Below are positions 1 to 6,613 of a stretch of 12,805 nucleotides of DNA, one piece after another. Location: the NCBI GenBank assembly GCA_002392385.1, contig DGGX01000073.1, forward strand, positions 1-12,805, written 5' to 3'. The translations under genes and the position numbers were made by a program. This stretch comes from Lachnospiraceae bacterium UBA3863. Its GTDB lineage: Bacteria; Bacillota; Clostridia; Lachnospirales; Lachnospiraceae. Within the stretch, counting starts at the first letter, position 1. Each line of letters starts with the position of its first letter. The notes under the pieces are model-generated. The model was not told the DNA's origin. It searched no databases and was given only the letters and a program-made list of their open reading frames with translations.

Positions 1-308
1 TTGATTGTAGCAGTAATATCCTGGCCTTCCAGACGAGCAATCTTCAGAAAGCTGTCAAAGTACATCTGTTCAAGGTCATGATCCTGAGAAATGATACCGG
101 CAACAAATCCAATAAACTGGTCCGCGTTGGAAATTCGGAAATCTCTGACATTGATCAGTCTGACACGGTTGTTGAGCTCGAACATATGCTTGGCATTCTT
201 GTCCAGATAGCAGATGCTTCCCTGCGTAGTGCGGATCTCTTTGTTGACCTTGTCAAGCAGATATTTGGTCTTACCGTTACCTTTGCTGCCGGCGATCAGT
301 TGTACCAT
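1..308 (-). CDS. P-loop ATPase of unknown role (often labelled 'twitching motility protein PilT'), 3' end outside window
   Basis: The first 102 codons of a gene that runs off the low-coordinate edge. Translation begins MVQLIAGSKGNGKTKYLLDK. Residues 7-15 (GSKGNGKTK) form a Walker A P-loop (GxxGxGKT) on a short beta strand only six residues from the N-terminus, so this is a compact nucleotide-binding protein. The pattern resembles a conserved ATPase I remember from Lachnospiraceae, frequently auto-annotated as PilT. I see none of the N-terminal PilT domain that a real retraction ATPase would have before its P-loop, so the motility label is doubtful. The start is the ATG at 306-308, with AGGAGGG at 317-323 nine to ten bases upstream. 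It has its own promoter (398-426) and is about 45% GC by my count, clearly lower than the genes upstream. The substrate and pathway are unknown. Confidence 0.75.
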   Translation of the reverse strand, partial: MVQLIAGSKGNGKTKYLLDKVNKEIRTTQGSICYLDKNAKHMFELNNRVRLINVRDFRISNADQFIGFVAGIISQDHDLEQMYFDSFLKIARLEGQDITATI

Positions 309-337
309 GATGAGTGCCCTCCTGTATTGTATTGTCT

Positions 338-370
338 CCGTGACCGGCATATGTCTCCTGCCGGAAACGG
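338..370 (-). other. Stem-loop in the 5' leader of the P-loop ATPase gene
   Basis: The arms 338-349 and 359-370 pair at 10 of 12 positions: a CCGT block and a CCGGCA block, separated by a two-base internal mismatch, around a nine-base loop. The hairpin lies between the -10 box (398-403) and the ribosome binding site (317-323), so it should be in the untranslated leader. No U-run follows on the minus strand, so it is not a typical intrinsic terminator. A role in mRNA stability or translation is possible but unproven. Confidence 0.45.
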
Positions 371-397
371 AGGGGTATCGTGTATGTCTCTGTAATC

Positions 398-426
398 ATT
401 ATAATGGACACGTCATGGAAAAGCAA
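398..426 (-). promoter_or_regulatory. Sigma-A type promoter for the P-loop ATPase gene
   Basis: Read on the minus strand, TTGCTT (421-426) is followed after exactly 17 bases by a perfect TATAAT (398-403). The predicted transcription start is near 390, giving a leader of about 80 bases before the ATG at 308. The -35 box begins only six bases after the stop codon of the carboxypeptidase gene (433-435). No other box pair of this quality was noticed in the junctions between genes. Confidence 0.75.
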
Positions 427-431
427 TGTCC
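406..431. promoter_or_regulatory. Inverted repeat over the promoter, possible operator
   Basis: GGACA at 406-410 and TGTCC at 427-431 form an inverted pair with centres 21 bp apart, about two helical turns. They bracket the spacer and the -35 box of the promoter at 398-426. A dimeric repressor site would fit this geometry, but five-base arms can also arise by chance. Confidence 0.25.
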
Positions 432-432
432 T

Positions 433-1509
433 TTACTCTTCCATGGACTGCGCGTCCGCGGCGGCTTCCTTGAGCAGGTCGGTCATCCGGGCGTAGAGCT
501 TGTTGTAGTCCGGGGCCTTCATGACCACGGATACGTACTCCCTGCCGGAATCGGTGACCGAGCACAGGATCAGATTGGCGCCTGCCTCATCGGTCCAGCC
601 GGTCTTGCCGCCGATGACCTTGATGCCTTCCGGCGCCTTCATGCCGCCGTTCAGATAGACATCCGTGGCCTCCACATAGATGTTGCGGATATTGTTGTCC
701 TTATCGCGGAAGGCCGTGGAATAATCCGACATGTGGATGATCTCCGAGAACTCCTCATACTGGAGCGCCGCGTGGAAGATCAGATAGAGGTCATAGGGCG
801 TCGTATAGTGCTTGGCATCATGCAGCCCGTGGGCATTCACAAAGTGAGTCCCCACGGCACCCAGGGCCGCGGCCTCCTTGTTCATAAGCTCAGCGAAGCC
901 GTCCTGGCTGCCGCCGATATCCTCGGCAATGAGATTGGCGCAGTCATTGGCGGAGAAGACCAGCAGATAATGAAGGGCCTGCTCCATGGTCATCTTGTCG
1001 CCCACCGCCAGTCCCAGCTGCTGGGCGTCCCAGGGCAGGTTGATGGTACTCTTCTTGACCGTCAGCGTCTTGGACATATCGCCGTATTTGAGCGCCAGGT
1101 AGGCTGTCATGATCTTGGTGGTACTGGCGGGATAGACCTTTTCAGTGAGGTTCTGTGCCCTGAGCGTCCGCAGACCGGACAGGTCAAAAAGGCCTGCAGC
1201 ACCGACATCCTTGATCTTGGCAGGCTCTTCTGCCGTGCCGTCGACGACGCAGAGGCACAGGTCCGCCGCGAAGGGCCGGGCCCTTTGGGCGTACTCCACC
1301 TCACGGTTGACCAGACGGAAGGCCGGCTGGCCCAGATTGTCCTCAAAAGCCTGTGAGTATTTGCGGCTGCAGCCCGTCAGGAGCATGGCCGCGCAGGCCG
1401 CCGCGAGAATGGATACTTTAAGGAGCCGGACGCTTGTGCGGCGTCCGGCTGTTCCATACGCTCTGTTGTTTGTCTCTGAAAGATTACTTGTACATTTCAC
1501 GCCACTCAA
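433..1509 (-). CDS. D-alanyl-D-alanine carboxypeptidase, predicted lipoprotein (peptidase S11)
   Basis: A serine D,D-peptidase that would trim the terminal D-Ala from peptidoglycan stem peptides outside the membrane. All three active-site motifs are present: STTK at 129-132, SAN at 186-188 and KTG at 302-304. A basic N-region (R23, R24, R28, K31), a hydrophobic stretch and the lipobox LTGC with Cys47 predict lipid anchoring. This differs from the C-terminal amphipathic anchor of classical DacA. The protein ends about 54 residues after KTG, so the PBP5-type C-terminal domain is missing. About 80 residues separate Cys47 from the active serine, longer than usual. The start is uncertain: TTG at 1509 lies only 3 nt from AGGAG (1513-1517), while GTG at 1500 lies 12 nt from it. 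Either start overlaps the mgsA-like gene (stop at 1484-1486). It is the last gene of the wall/shape operon. Confidence 0.9.
   Translation of the reverse strand: MSGVKCTSNLSETNNRAYGTAGRRTSVRLLKVSILAAACAAMLLTGCSRKYSQAFEDNLGQPAFRLVNREVEYAQRARPFAADLCLCVVDGTAEEPAKIKDVGAAGLFDLSGLRTLRAQNLTEKVYPASTTKIMTAYLALKYGDMSKTLTVKKSTINLPWDAQQLGLAVGDKMTMEQALHYLLVFSANDCANLIAEDIGGSQDGFAELMNKEAAALGAVGTHFVNAHGLHDAKHYTTPYDLYLIFHAALQYEEFSEIIHMSDYSTAFRDKDNNIRNIYVEATDVYLNGGMKAPEGIKVIGGKTGWTDEAGANLILCSVTDSGREYVSVVMKAPDYNKLYARMTDLLKEAAADAQSMEE
1424..1450 (-). repeat. Perfect 10-bp inverted repeat within the 5' end of the carboxypeptidase gene
   Basis: AGCCGGACGC and GCGTCCGGCT (1424-1433 and 1441-1450) are exact reverse complements around a seven-base loop. 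They fall in codons 20-29 of the carboxypeptidase gene, just before the signal-peptide core and about 35 bases after the mgsA-like stop codon. The stem is GC-rich and terminator-like in shape, but the bases after it (CCTTAAAG on the minus strand) do not form a U-run. It may modulate transcription or translation between mgsA and the last operon gene. Confidence 0.6.
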
Positions 1510-1879
1510 AGTCTCCTCTGTCCAGTGATTTGATCAGCAGCTCCGCCGTGGCCAGATTGGTGGCCAGGGGGATATTGTGCTGGTCGCAGAGCCGCACGAC
1601 GAAATTGACATTCGGCTCATGGGTCTTGGGGTTCAGCGGATCGCGCAGGAAGATGACCAGATCCATCTCATTCTGTTCTATTCTGGCGCCGATCTGCTGC
1701 ATGCCGCCCAGGTGTCCGGCCAGCTGTTTGTGGACATTCAGACTGGTGACATCCTCGATCAGACGTCCCGTGGTCCCGGTGGCATATAGGGTATGACGGC
1801 TCAGAATGCCTCTGTAAGCTATGCAGAAATTCTGCATAAGTTTCTTTTTCGCGTCATGTGCGATCAAAGCAATGTTCAT
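1484..1879 (-). CDS. mgsA: Methylglyoxal synthase-like protein with altered catalytic residues
   Basis: 131 aa, the usual length of bacterial methylglyoxal synthase, which converts dihydroxyacetone phosphate to methylglyoxal and phosphate in the cytosol. The fold signature is clear: AHD at 7-9, K12, ATGTTG at 33-38, RDPLN at 79-83, THEP at 86-89 and IPLATN at 103-108. Aligned from memory to the E. coli enzyme (offset 11), the phosphate-site residues K12, T34, T36, T37 and G55 and the histidines H8 and H87 are kept. The catalytic Asp71 position is Met60 (GGMQQ rather than GGDQQ), the Asp101 position is Asn90 (HEPN rather than HEPD), and Ser65 is Ala54. I checked the Met60 codon as ATG in the DNA. 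Synthase activity is therefore doubtful. It overlaps rodA by ATGA, with GGAG six bases before its ATG. The rodA-mgsA order is common in Clostridia. Confidence 0.85.
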   Translation of the reverse strand: MNIALIAHDAKKKLMQNFCIAYRGILSRHTLYATGTTGRLIEDVTSLNVHKQLAGHLGGMQQIGARIEQNEMDLVIFLRDPLNPKTHEPNVNFVVRLCDQHNIPLATNLATAELLIKSLDRGDFEWREMYK

Positions 1880-3081
1880 TCTTCGCTCCGTTCCTGAGAT
1901 GTAGTAGATTCTGCTGTGATGCGGCGATCATGAATCCGGACGCTCATAACCAGTCCGACAGCGGCAAACAGGCTCAGAAGACTTGACAGACCATAGCTGA
2001 TGAAGGGGAGCGGGATGCCGGTATTGGGCAGCAGGCCTGTCGCCACACTGATGTTCATATAGCTCTGTACGATGATCCACAGACCGGCAGCCATGCAGAT
2101 CACGGATCCTCTCGGATCCCGGCACCGGAAGGCGATCAGGAAGATCCTGGCCGCTATGCCGAGCATGAGAAGGATCACCAGCACACAGCCTGCAAAGCCC
2201 ATCGTCTCTCCGATGACCGTAAAGATGAAATCTGTCGTGGAAGATGCCACAAATCCGGTCCTGTAGAGTGTCTGTGTCTCGGCTGCGGCGAATCCCTTAC
2301 CGATCCAGCCTCCTGATCCGATCGCTGTCATGGAATTGATGGTCTGGTAGGCATAGCTTTCGGCGTAATCTTCCGGATGCAGCCAGGCGAGGATCCGCAG
2401 GTTCTGGTATCCTCGCAGGAGTCCGAATCCGCCGCCGGAAACTTCTATCAGTACAAAGGCTCCGAGAAGACCGGCACATACACCGGCACCGGCGATAATG
2501 GCGGAAGAAAGACCGGCGGCATAGACGCATCCGCAGATAATGACGGCCATCACGAGGGTGGTGGAAAGGTCCGGCTGTCTTGCTGTGAGAAACAGGACAG
2601 GCAGGCCCAGCACGAAGGCACTCGTCAAAATCACCATAGAAGACGCCTGTTTTCTCAGCCTTATTATGAACTCTGCATAGAATAAAATCAACAGGAATTT
2701 AACAAGTTCTGAGGGCTGAGCCGAAATACCTCCGATCATGATCCATCTTCTGGCACCGTAAACATAGGTCCCGAACAGGACCACAGCCATCAGGAGACCG
2801 ATCATGCACAGATAGCAGGCGGGAAGGAAGAATCTGCTGTCCAGGATGCGGCGGTAATCGACGGAAGCCGCCAGAGCGGCCACCAGGCATCCCGCCGCGA
2901 TGCCCGCCAGCTGACGCCCGGCAGGATCAGCAAGTGTGAAGCGAAAGGTGTTGTCCTGCGCAGCACCGATGCCCAGGATGCCGATCGCGCATGCTGAAAG
3001 GACCAGGAGCCACAGCGCCCAGTCCATGTCTGACAGACAGCGTAAAGAAAAGAATGCTGATTTTTCCTTGTCTTCCTTCAA
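1876..3081 (-). CDS. rodA: RodA-type SEDS peptidoglycan glycosyltransferase
   Basis: A 401-aa polytopic membrane protein that should polymerise lipid II into glycan strands together with a class B PBP, here encoded two genes upstream. SEDS landmarks in order: RRWI at 111-114, QPSEL at 122-126, QPDLSTTLV at 169-177, INSMTAIGSGGWIGKGF at 248-264, TDFIF at 283-287 (Asp284 is the family's conserved, functionally essential aspartate) and LLPNTGIPLPFISYG at 350-364. The INS..AIGSGG and GIPLPFISYG segments favour RodA over FtsW. The canonical LPExHTDF is changed to VASSTTDF, and GEELG to GETMG, so this copy is somewhat divergent. The start is TTG at 3079-3081, overlapping the minC stop as TTGA, with a strong binding site at 3088-3096. 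The next in-frame Met is residue 19, too close to the first membrane helix. Confidence 0.92.
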   Translation of the reverse strand: MKEDKEKSAFFSLRCLSDMDWALWLLVLSACAIGILGIGAAQDNTFRFTLADPAGRQLAGIAAGCLVAALAASVDYRRILDSRFFLPACYLCMIGLLMAVVLFGTYVYGARRWIMIGGISAQPSELVKFLLILFYAEFIIRLRKQASSMVILTSAFVLGLPVLFLTARQPDLSTTLVMAVIICGCVYAAGLSSAIIAGAGVCAGLLGAFVLIEVSGGGFGLLRGYQNLRILAWLHPEDYAESYAYQTINSMTAIGSGGWIGKGFAAAETQTLYRTGFVASSTTDFIFTVIGETMGFAGCVLVILLMLGIAARIFLIAFRCRDPRGSVICMAAGLWIIVQSYMNISVATGLLPNTGIPLPFISYGLSSLLSLFAAVGLVMSVRIHDRRITAESTTSQERSEE

Positions 3082-3782
3082 AGCAGCTCCTCCTCCGCGG
3101 GGCGGGCCCCGAAAAGGCTCGTGGTGTTTTCAAGAAGCCATCCGGAGAGATCTCCGGCTTCCACTCTGTGCAGGGTCTCTCCGTCAGCGACCAGGAGGCA
3201 GTCCTCCTCCGGCCGCAGAAGGCTGCGGAGACCGCCGCTCTTCTCCCTCGGGGCCATGCCTGCCACCGTGATCTTCTTCGAGGCCAGCCTTCGCACATAG
3301 GCGAATCGCCCCTGGCATATCAGACGGCCCTCCAGGGTACCCAGCAGGATCACACTTCCCTTACAGTAGAGCTCCGCGCCTTCCGGAATGTCGCCGATCA
3401 TCAGGAGGCTCCTCTCCTCATGGACGGATTCCTCCGGCCGCAGGGACCCCTGCCGCACGTGCAAGAGGCGCAGGTCCGGCCTGGGATCACCTTCGATGAC
3501 CCCTTCCTGCCGCAGGGCCCGCACGAAGAGTCTGTCCTCTTCTCCCTCCGGGCTCAGGATACAGCTGATCTGCAGGTCCGTCTCCCGGAGGATCACCTCC
3601 AGAAGGGCATCCTCCTCCGCGGATGTGAGGGGACGTCCCTCCAGACGCAGGGCGAGCTGTGACTTGCCGAAAAATTTGCGGGTGCTTCTGAACTGGACGG
3701 CTGCCTCCTCCAGCAGATCAGGAAAGGGGACATCCGCGTCCAGACGCAGGGTTATGCCGTTGGGATAGCTCTTGATCTTCAT
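3078..3782 (-). CDS. minC: Septum-site protein MinC, without MinD and MinE at the locus
   Basis: 234 aa, matching MinC, which blocks FtsZ ring assembly. The N-terminal domain (about 1-75) opens with a MinC-like KIKSYPNGITLRLD strand and contains STRKFFGKSQLALRLEGR at 33-50. The C-terminal beta-helix domain (about 105-205) shows IGDIPEGAEL at 129-138 and GSVILLGTLEGRLICQG at 142-158, the counterparts of the family's LGDVNPGAEV and GNIIVLGALRGVAHAG. The MinD-contact signature RSGQ at the start of this domain reads RPEE (115-118). minD and minE, expected next, are missing: minC overlaps rodA directly as TTGA. It follows the PBP gene by eight bases that include GAGGG, and starts at ATG 3780-3782. 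MinC inhibition normally depends on MinD for membrane recruitment, so regulation here must differ or rely on a partner elsewhere. Confidence 0.85.
   Translation of the reverse strand: MKIKSYPNGITLRLDADVPFPDLLEEAAVQFRSTRKFFGKSQLALRLEGRPLTSAEEDALLEVILRETDLQISCILSPEGEEDRLFVRALRQEGVIEGDPRPDLRLLHVRQGSLRPEESVHEERSLLMIGDIPEGAELYCKGSVILLGTLEGRLICQGRFAYVRRLASKKITVAGMAPREKSGGLRSLLRPEEDCLLVADGETLHRVEAGDLSGWLLENTTSLFGARPAEEELL
3088..3096 (-). promoter_or_regulatory. Ribosome binding site supporting the TTG start of rodA
   Basis: GGAGGAGGA on the minus strand, inside the 3' end of minC. The AGGAGG core at 3089-3094 lies seven bases before TTG at 3079-3081. This strong site at good spacing decides the non-ATG start. 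Confidence 0.75.
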
Positions 3783-3790
3783 AGGCCCTC

Positions 3791-6613
3791 TCAGTCTCCG
3801 GAATAGGTATAACCGGGTGTGCCTTCCCCCAGAAGCTGCTCCAGACTCTCTGTTCCGAAATAGTAGCGCATGACCTGGGCTCCCAGCTGGGCTGCGTAGG
3901 TCGAGCTGTAGCCGTTGGGGATACGCACGGCTATGGAAATATCAGGATTCTCCGCCGGGGCGAAGCCGACGAAGAGGACATGGCTGGGCTCACCGGGAGC
4001 GTGCTCCGCCGTACCGGTCTTGCCGCAGACACCCTTATCCTGCAGGCTGTTGAAATAATACTCTCCTCTCACCACCCGGCGCATGCCGTTATGAATGACT
4101 TCCCAGGTCTCGTCAGATACCTCGACGCCGCTGTCATTTTCCAGGATCACAGGGGTGTTGGCTGTTGACTGCCCGCTGCGCTCCTCGATGCTCCGGATCA
4201 GGGTCAGCTTGCAGACACGGCCCCTGGTCGCCACAGCCGCGGCATATCTGGCCAGGCCGGCGGTGGTGTAGCGGTTGTCCGACTGACCGATACAGGCGCG
4301 GACCACATCGGAAGAAGCAGGGATGGGATCCGCCTCCTCCACCTCCACGCCGGAGGGACGGTCCAGGCCGAAATAGCGGATGTATCTGGCCAGTTTCTCC
4401 GTTCCCAGCGCGTCGTCCGGCTTGCCGTCCGTATGCTGGTCTCCCTCGCCCAGACGATAGCCCAGCTCATAGAAGTAGGTGTTGCAGGAATTGGCGATGG
4501 CGCTCTCCATATTCATGGAACCGTGTCCGCCTGGCCAGATCCAGCACTTGGGCGAAGGATCGATCTTGCGGAAGATGCCGCCGCAGTGGATCCATTCATC
4601 CTTATCTATGACACCCTCCCCCGCGCCGGCGGCCGCGGAGACCATTTTAAAGGTGGAGCCGGGGGCTGTGAGGGTCTGGACGGCCGTGTTGACCAGCGGA
4701 GAATGCCGGGTCATGAGACTCCGGTAGTAGCTGCCCTCATGGATCCGGTTATTGTCATAGCCGGGATAGGACACCATAGCCAACACAGCGCCTGAGTATA
4801 CGTCTGTGACGACGACGGAGGCCGTGCAGGGATCCAGCTCCAGCTGGGCCGGTGTGATATCCAGCTGGGCGATGCGGCTGCGCAGGAAATTATAAGAGTA
4901 GATATAGCCCTGCATGTAGGCTTCCTTGTCCTCTTCGGCCATGGGCACGGCGTCCTGAATGATCATGACCCGCAGGATCTGGTCGCCGGTAATGACACCA
5001 TTGGCGATCATGAAACGATATTCGGCCGCGATCAGATCCATGTCACTGTCCACGGCATCCAGCAGAAAGGTCTCCAGAGCCTCCCGCAGGACGCCGCTGT
5101 CACGCGTGTCTCTGGGAAGTCCCAGGGCCTCGGGATCGATCCAGCCCTGTTCTATGGCCCTGTCCAGGAAATCGGACATGCAGGCCGTCTCTTCTTCCGT
5201 CCATGCCGTATAAACACTGTCGGAGGTGTCTATGCGGTCCCGCACGAGAATATTGGAGTCATAGAGCAGCTGGATCATCCGGTACTGATAATACCTGTAC
5301 TCGACGGACAGATTCTCGTAAGCCGTATGGTATTCGCGCAGTTCCGCCGTCATGGCGTCGCGCACCTTTGTACCGTAATCGACGCGGGCCTGCAGAAGGG
5401 CCTTCTCCTCATCGGAAGCGCCTGAGGCGCTGAAATGGGACATATCCACGATATTCAGCAGAATGGCTGCGTAGACGTCTCCGGAGGGAATGCGGATCTG
5501 GCTGTCGGTCGTGTTCTCATCCGTGACCATGACAGCTGTCCTGTCGATCATCTTGTCCAGCAGGATGTCCGCCAGATACTGCTCGGTCAGGTCGTAGGCT
5601 GCCCGCTGCAGGTCCCGGTCAATGGTCAGACGGATGTCCGCTCCGTCCTCCGGTCTGCGGGTATCCAGCAGCTCCAGTTCACGGCCCAGGCTGTCCACGA
5701 TGATGGTCTCGCTGCCGCTGACGCCGCGCAGCTCCGTCTCCATGGAAGCCTCCAGACCGGCCTTGCCGATCAGGTCTCCGGTACGGCAGCTGACGCCCTT
5801 GTCCGTCAGGGCCTGTGCCTCTTCTTCCGTGGCCTCGCCCATATAGCCGATGATGCCGGAGAAGTACTCCGGATCCGTATAGGTACGGGCGTAGGAGGTC
5901 TCCACGCTGATTCCGGGATAGTCCCGGGCCAGGGCCAGCACCTCCGCGGCGGTCTCCTGATCCACATCCGGGGCGATAATGGTGGGAATATATTTCTGGT
6001 AGGCGTGCAGGGACAGCTGCCAGCGGAAGGAGATCAGCTGCAGGACCCTGCGGGGCGGCATCTCCTCTTCTCCCCCCGTCTCGATCTCGTAACGGGCGCA
6101 GAGGTCGGCCACCGCATCCGCCGCGCTCTTGCTCTTCTCCTGGGGCGTCATGTCGTCCGGATCGGCATAGCCGTAGATGTCCGCGAGAAAACGGGTGAGC
6201 TCCCAGCCGGAAACGGTATAGCTGTAGCCGCTGGCATCCGCCCGGATGGAGAAGCTGTCATTGACAGAGGCCCCGGCATCCTCCGCGGTGTCGATCAGCA
6301 GCCCGATCTCTTCGTTGAGCAGCCTGTTCCCGTCGGGATCGTAGGGGTCCGTGGTGTCCACCAGGGCGATGCTCCGCACTGTGCGGGTGTCCGCCAGCAC
6401 ATGGCCCTCCCTGTCCAGGATCCGTCCTCTCCTGCCGGGAACAGTGACCGTTCTGGTCAGACGGTCGTCCAGGGCCTGCCTGTAGCGGTCATAGTGGATC
6501 ACCTGCATCCAAAAAAGACGCAGGACCAGCACCGGTGCCAGAACAGCTGCGACAGCGCACAGGGCCAGGGCCCTGCGTTTTTGATTTCCATTAAAAAGAT
6601 CCTTGCCCTTCAA
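3791..6613 (-). CDS. mrdA: Class B penicillin-binding protein (PBP2/MrdA type) with a large internal insert
   Basis: A D,D-transpeptidase that crosslinks peptidoglycan outside the membrane and probably pairs with RodA. One N-terminal membrane helix (about 15-35) is followed by the dimerisation/pedestal region, with RGRILDREG at 62-70 and the GKAGLE segment at 283-288. The transpeptidase motifs are STFK at 653-656, SCN at 709-711 and KTG at 865-867. Length is 940 aa against about 630 for E. coli PBP2. The excess lies mainly between LTIDRDLQ (329-336) and SVVVTDVYSGAVLAM (599-613), where about 260 residues replace the usual few dozen; the segment is hydrophilic, acidic and rich in Tyr. The start is TTG at 6611-6613, overlapping the radC stop as TTGA, with AGGAGG at 6627-6632 and AAGG at 6623-6626. 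No other in-frame start precedes the membrane helix. mreBCD, which often lie just upstream, are absent. Confidence 0.92.
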   Translation of the reverse strand: MKGKDLFNGNQKRRALALCAVAAVLAPVLVLRLFWMQVIHYDRYRQALDDRLTRTVTVPGRRGRILDREGHVLADTRTVRSIALVDTTDPYDPDGNRLLNEEIGLLIDTAEDAGASVNDSFSIRADASGYSYTVSGWELTRFLADIYGYADPDDMTPQEKSKSAADAVADLCARYEIETGGEEEMPPRRVLQLISFRWQLSLHAYQKYIPTIIAPDVDQETAAEVLALARDYPGISVETSYARTYTDPEYFSGIIGYMGEATEEEAQALTDKGVSCRTGDLIGKAGLEASMETELRGVSGSETIIVDSLGRELELLDTRRPEDGADIRLTIDRDLQRAAYDLTEQYLADILLDKMIDRTAVMVTDENTTDSQIRIPSGDVYAAILLNIVDMSHFSASGASDEEKALLQARVDYGTKVRDAMTAELREYHTAYENLSVEYRYYQYRMIQLLYDSNILVRDRIDTSDSVYTAWTEEETACMSDFLDRAIEQGWIDPEALGLPRDTRDSGVLREALETFLLDAVDSDMDLIAAEYRFMIANGVITGDQILRVMIIQDAVPMAEEDKEAYMQGYIYSYNFLRSRIAQLDITPAQLELDPCTASVVVTDVYSGAVLAMVSYPGYDNNRIHEGSYYRSLMTRHSPLVNTAVQTLTAPGSTFKMVSAAAGAGEGVIDKDEWIHCGGIFRKIDPSPKCWIWPGGHGSMNMESAIANSCNTYFYELGYRLGEGDQHTDGKPDDALGTEKLARYIRYFGLDRPSGVEVEEADPIPASSDVVRACIGQSDNRYTTAGLARYAAAVATRGRVCKLTLIRSIEERSGQSTANTPVILENDSGVEVSDETWEVIHNGMRRVVRGEYYFNSLQDKGVCGKTGTAEHAPGEPSHVLFVGFAPAENPDISIAVRIPNGYSSTYAAQLGAQVMRYYFGTESLEQLLGEGTPGYTYSGD

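Noticed and set aside
338..370. Stem-loop considered as an intrinsic terminator of the wall operon
   Set aside because: It lies downstream of a strong promoter and is not followed by a U-run on the minus strand, so it is better described as a leader hairpin.
214..1356. 380-codon open frame on the plus strand
   Set aside because: It lies opposite the carboxypeptidase gene, whose three active-site motifs are intact, and its translation shows no domain. GC-rich genes often leave such antisense frames open.
1424..1450. Perfect hairpin considered as an intrinsic terminator after the mgsA-like gene
   Set aside because: The bases after the stem are CCTTAAAG with no U-run, and the carboxypeptidase frame runs through it unbroken.
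2102..2118. Two CGGATCC copies three bases apart inside rodA
   Set aside because: A seven-base direct repeat in coding sequence with no further copies or structure; probably chance.
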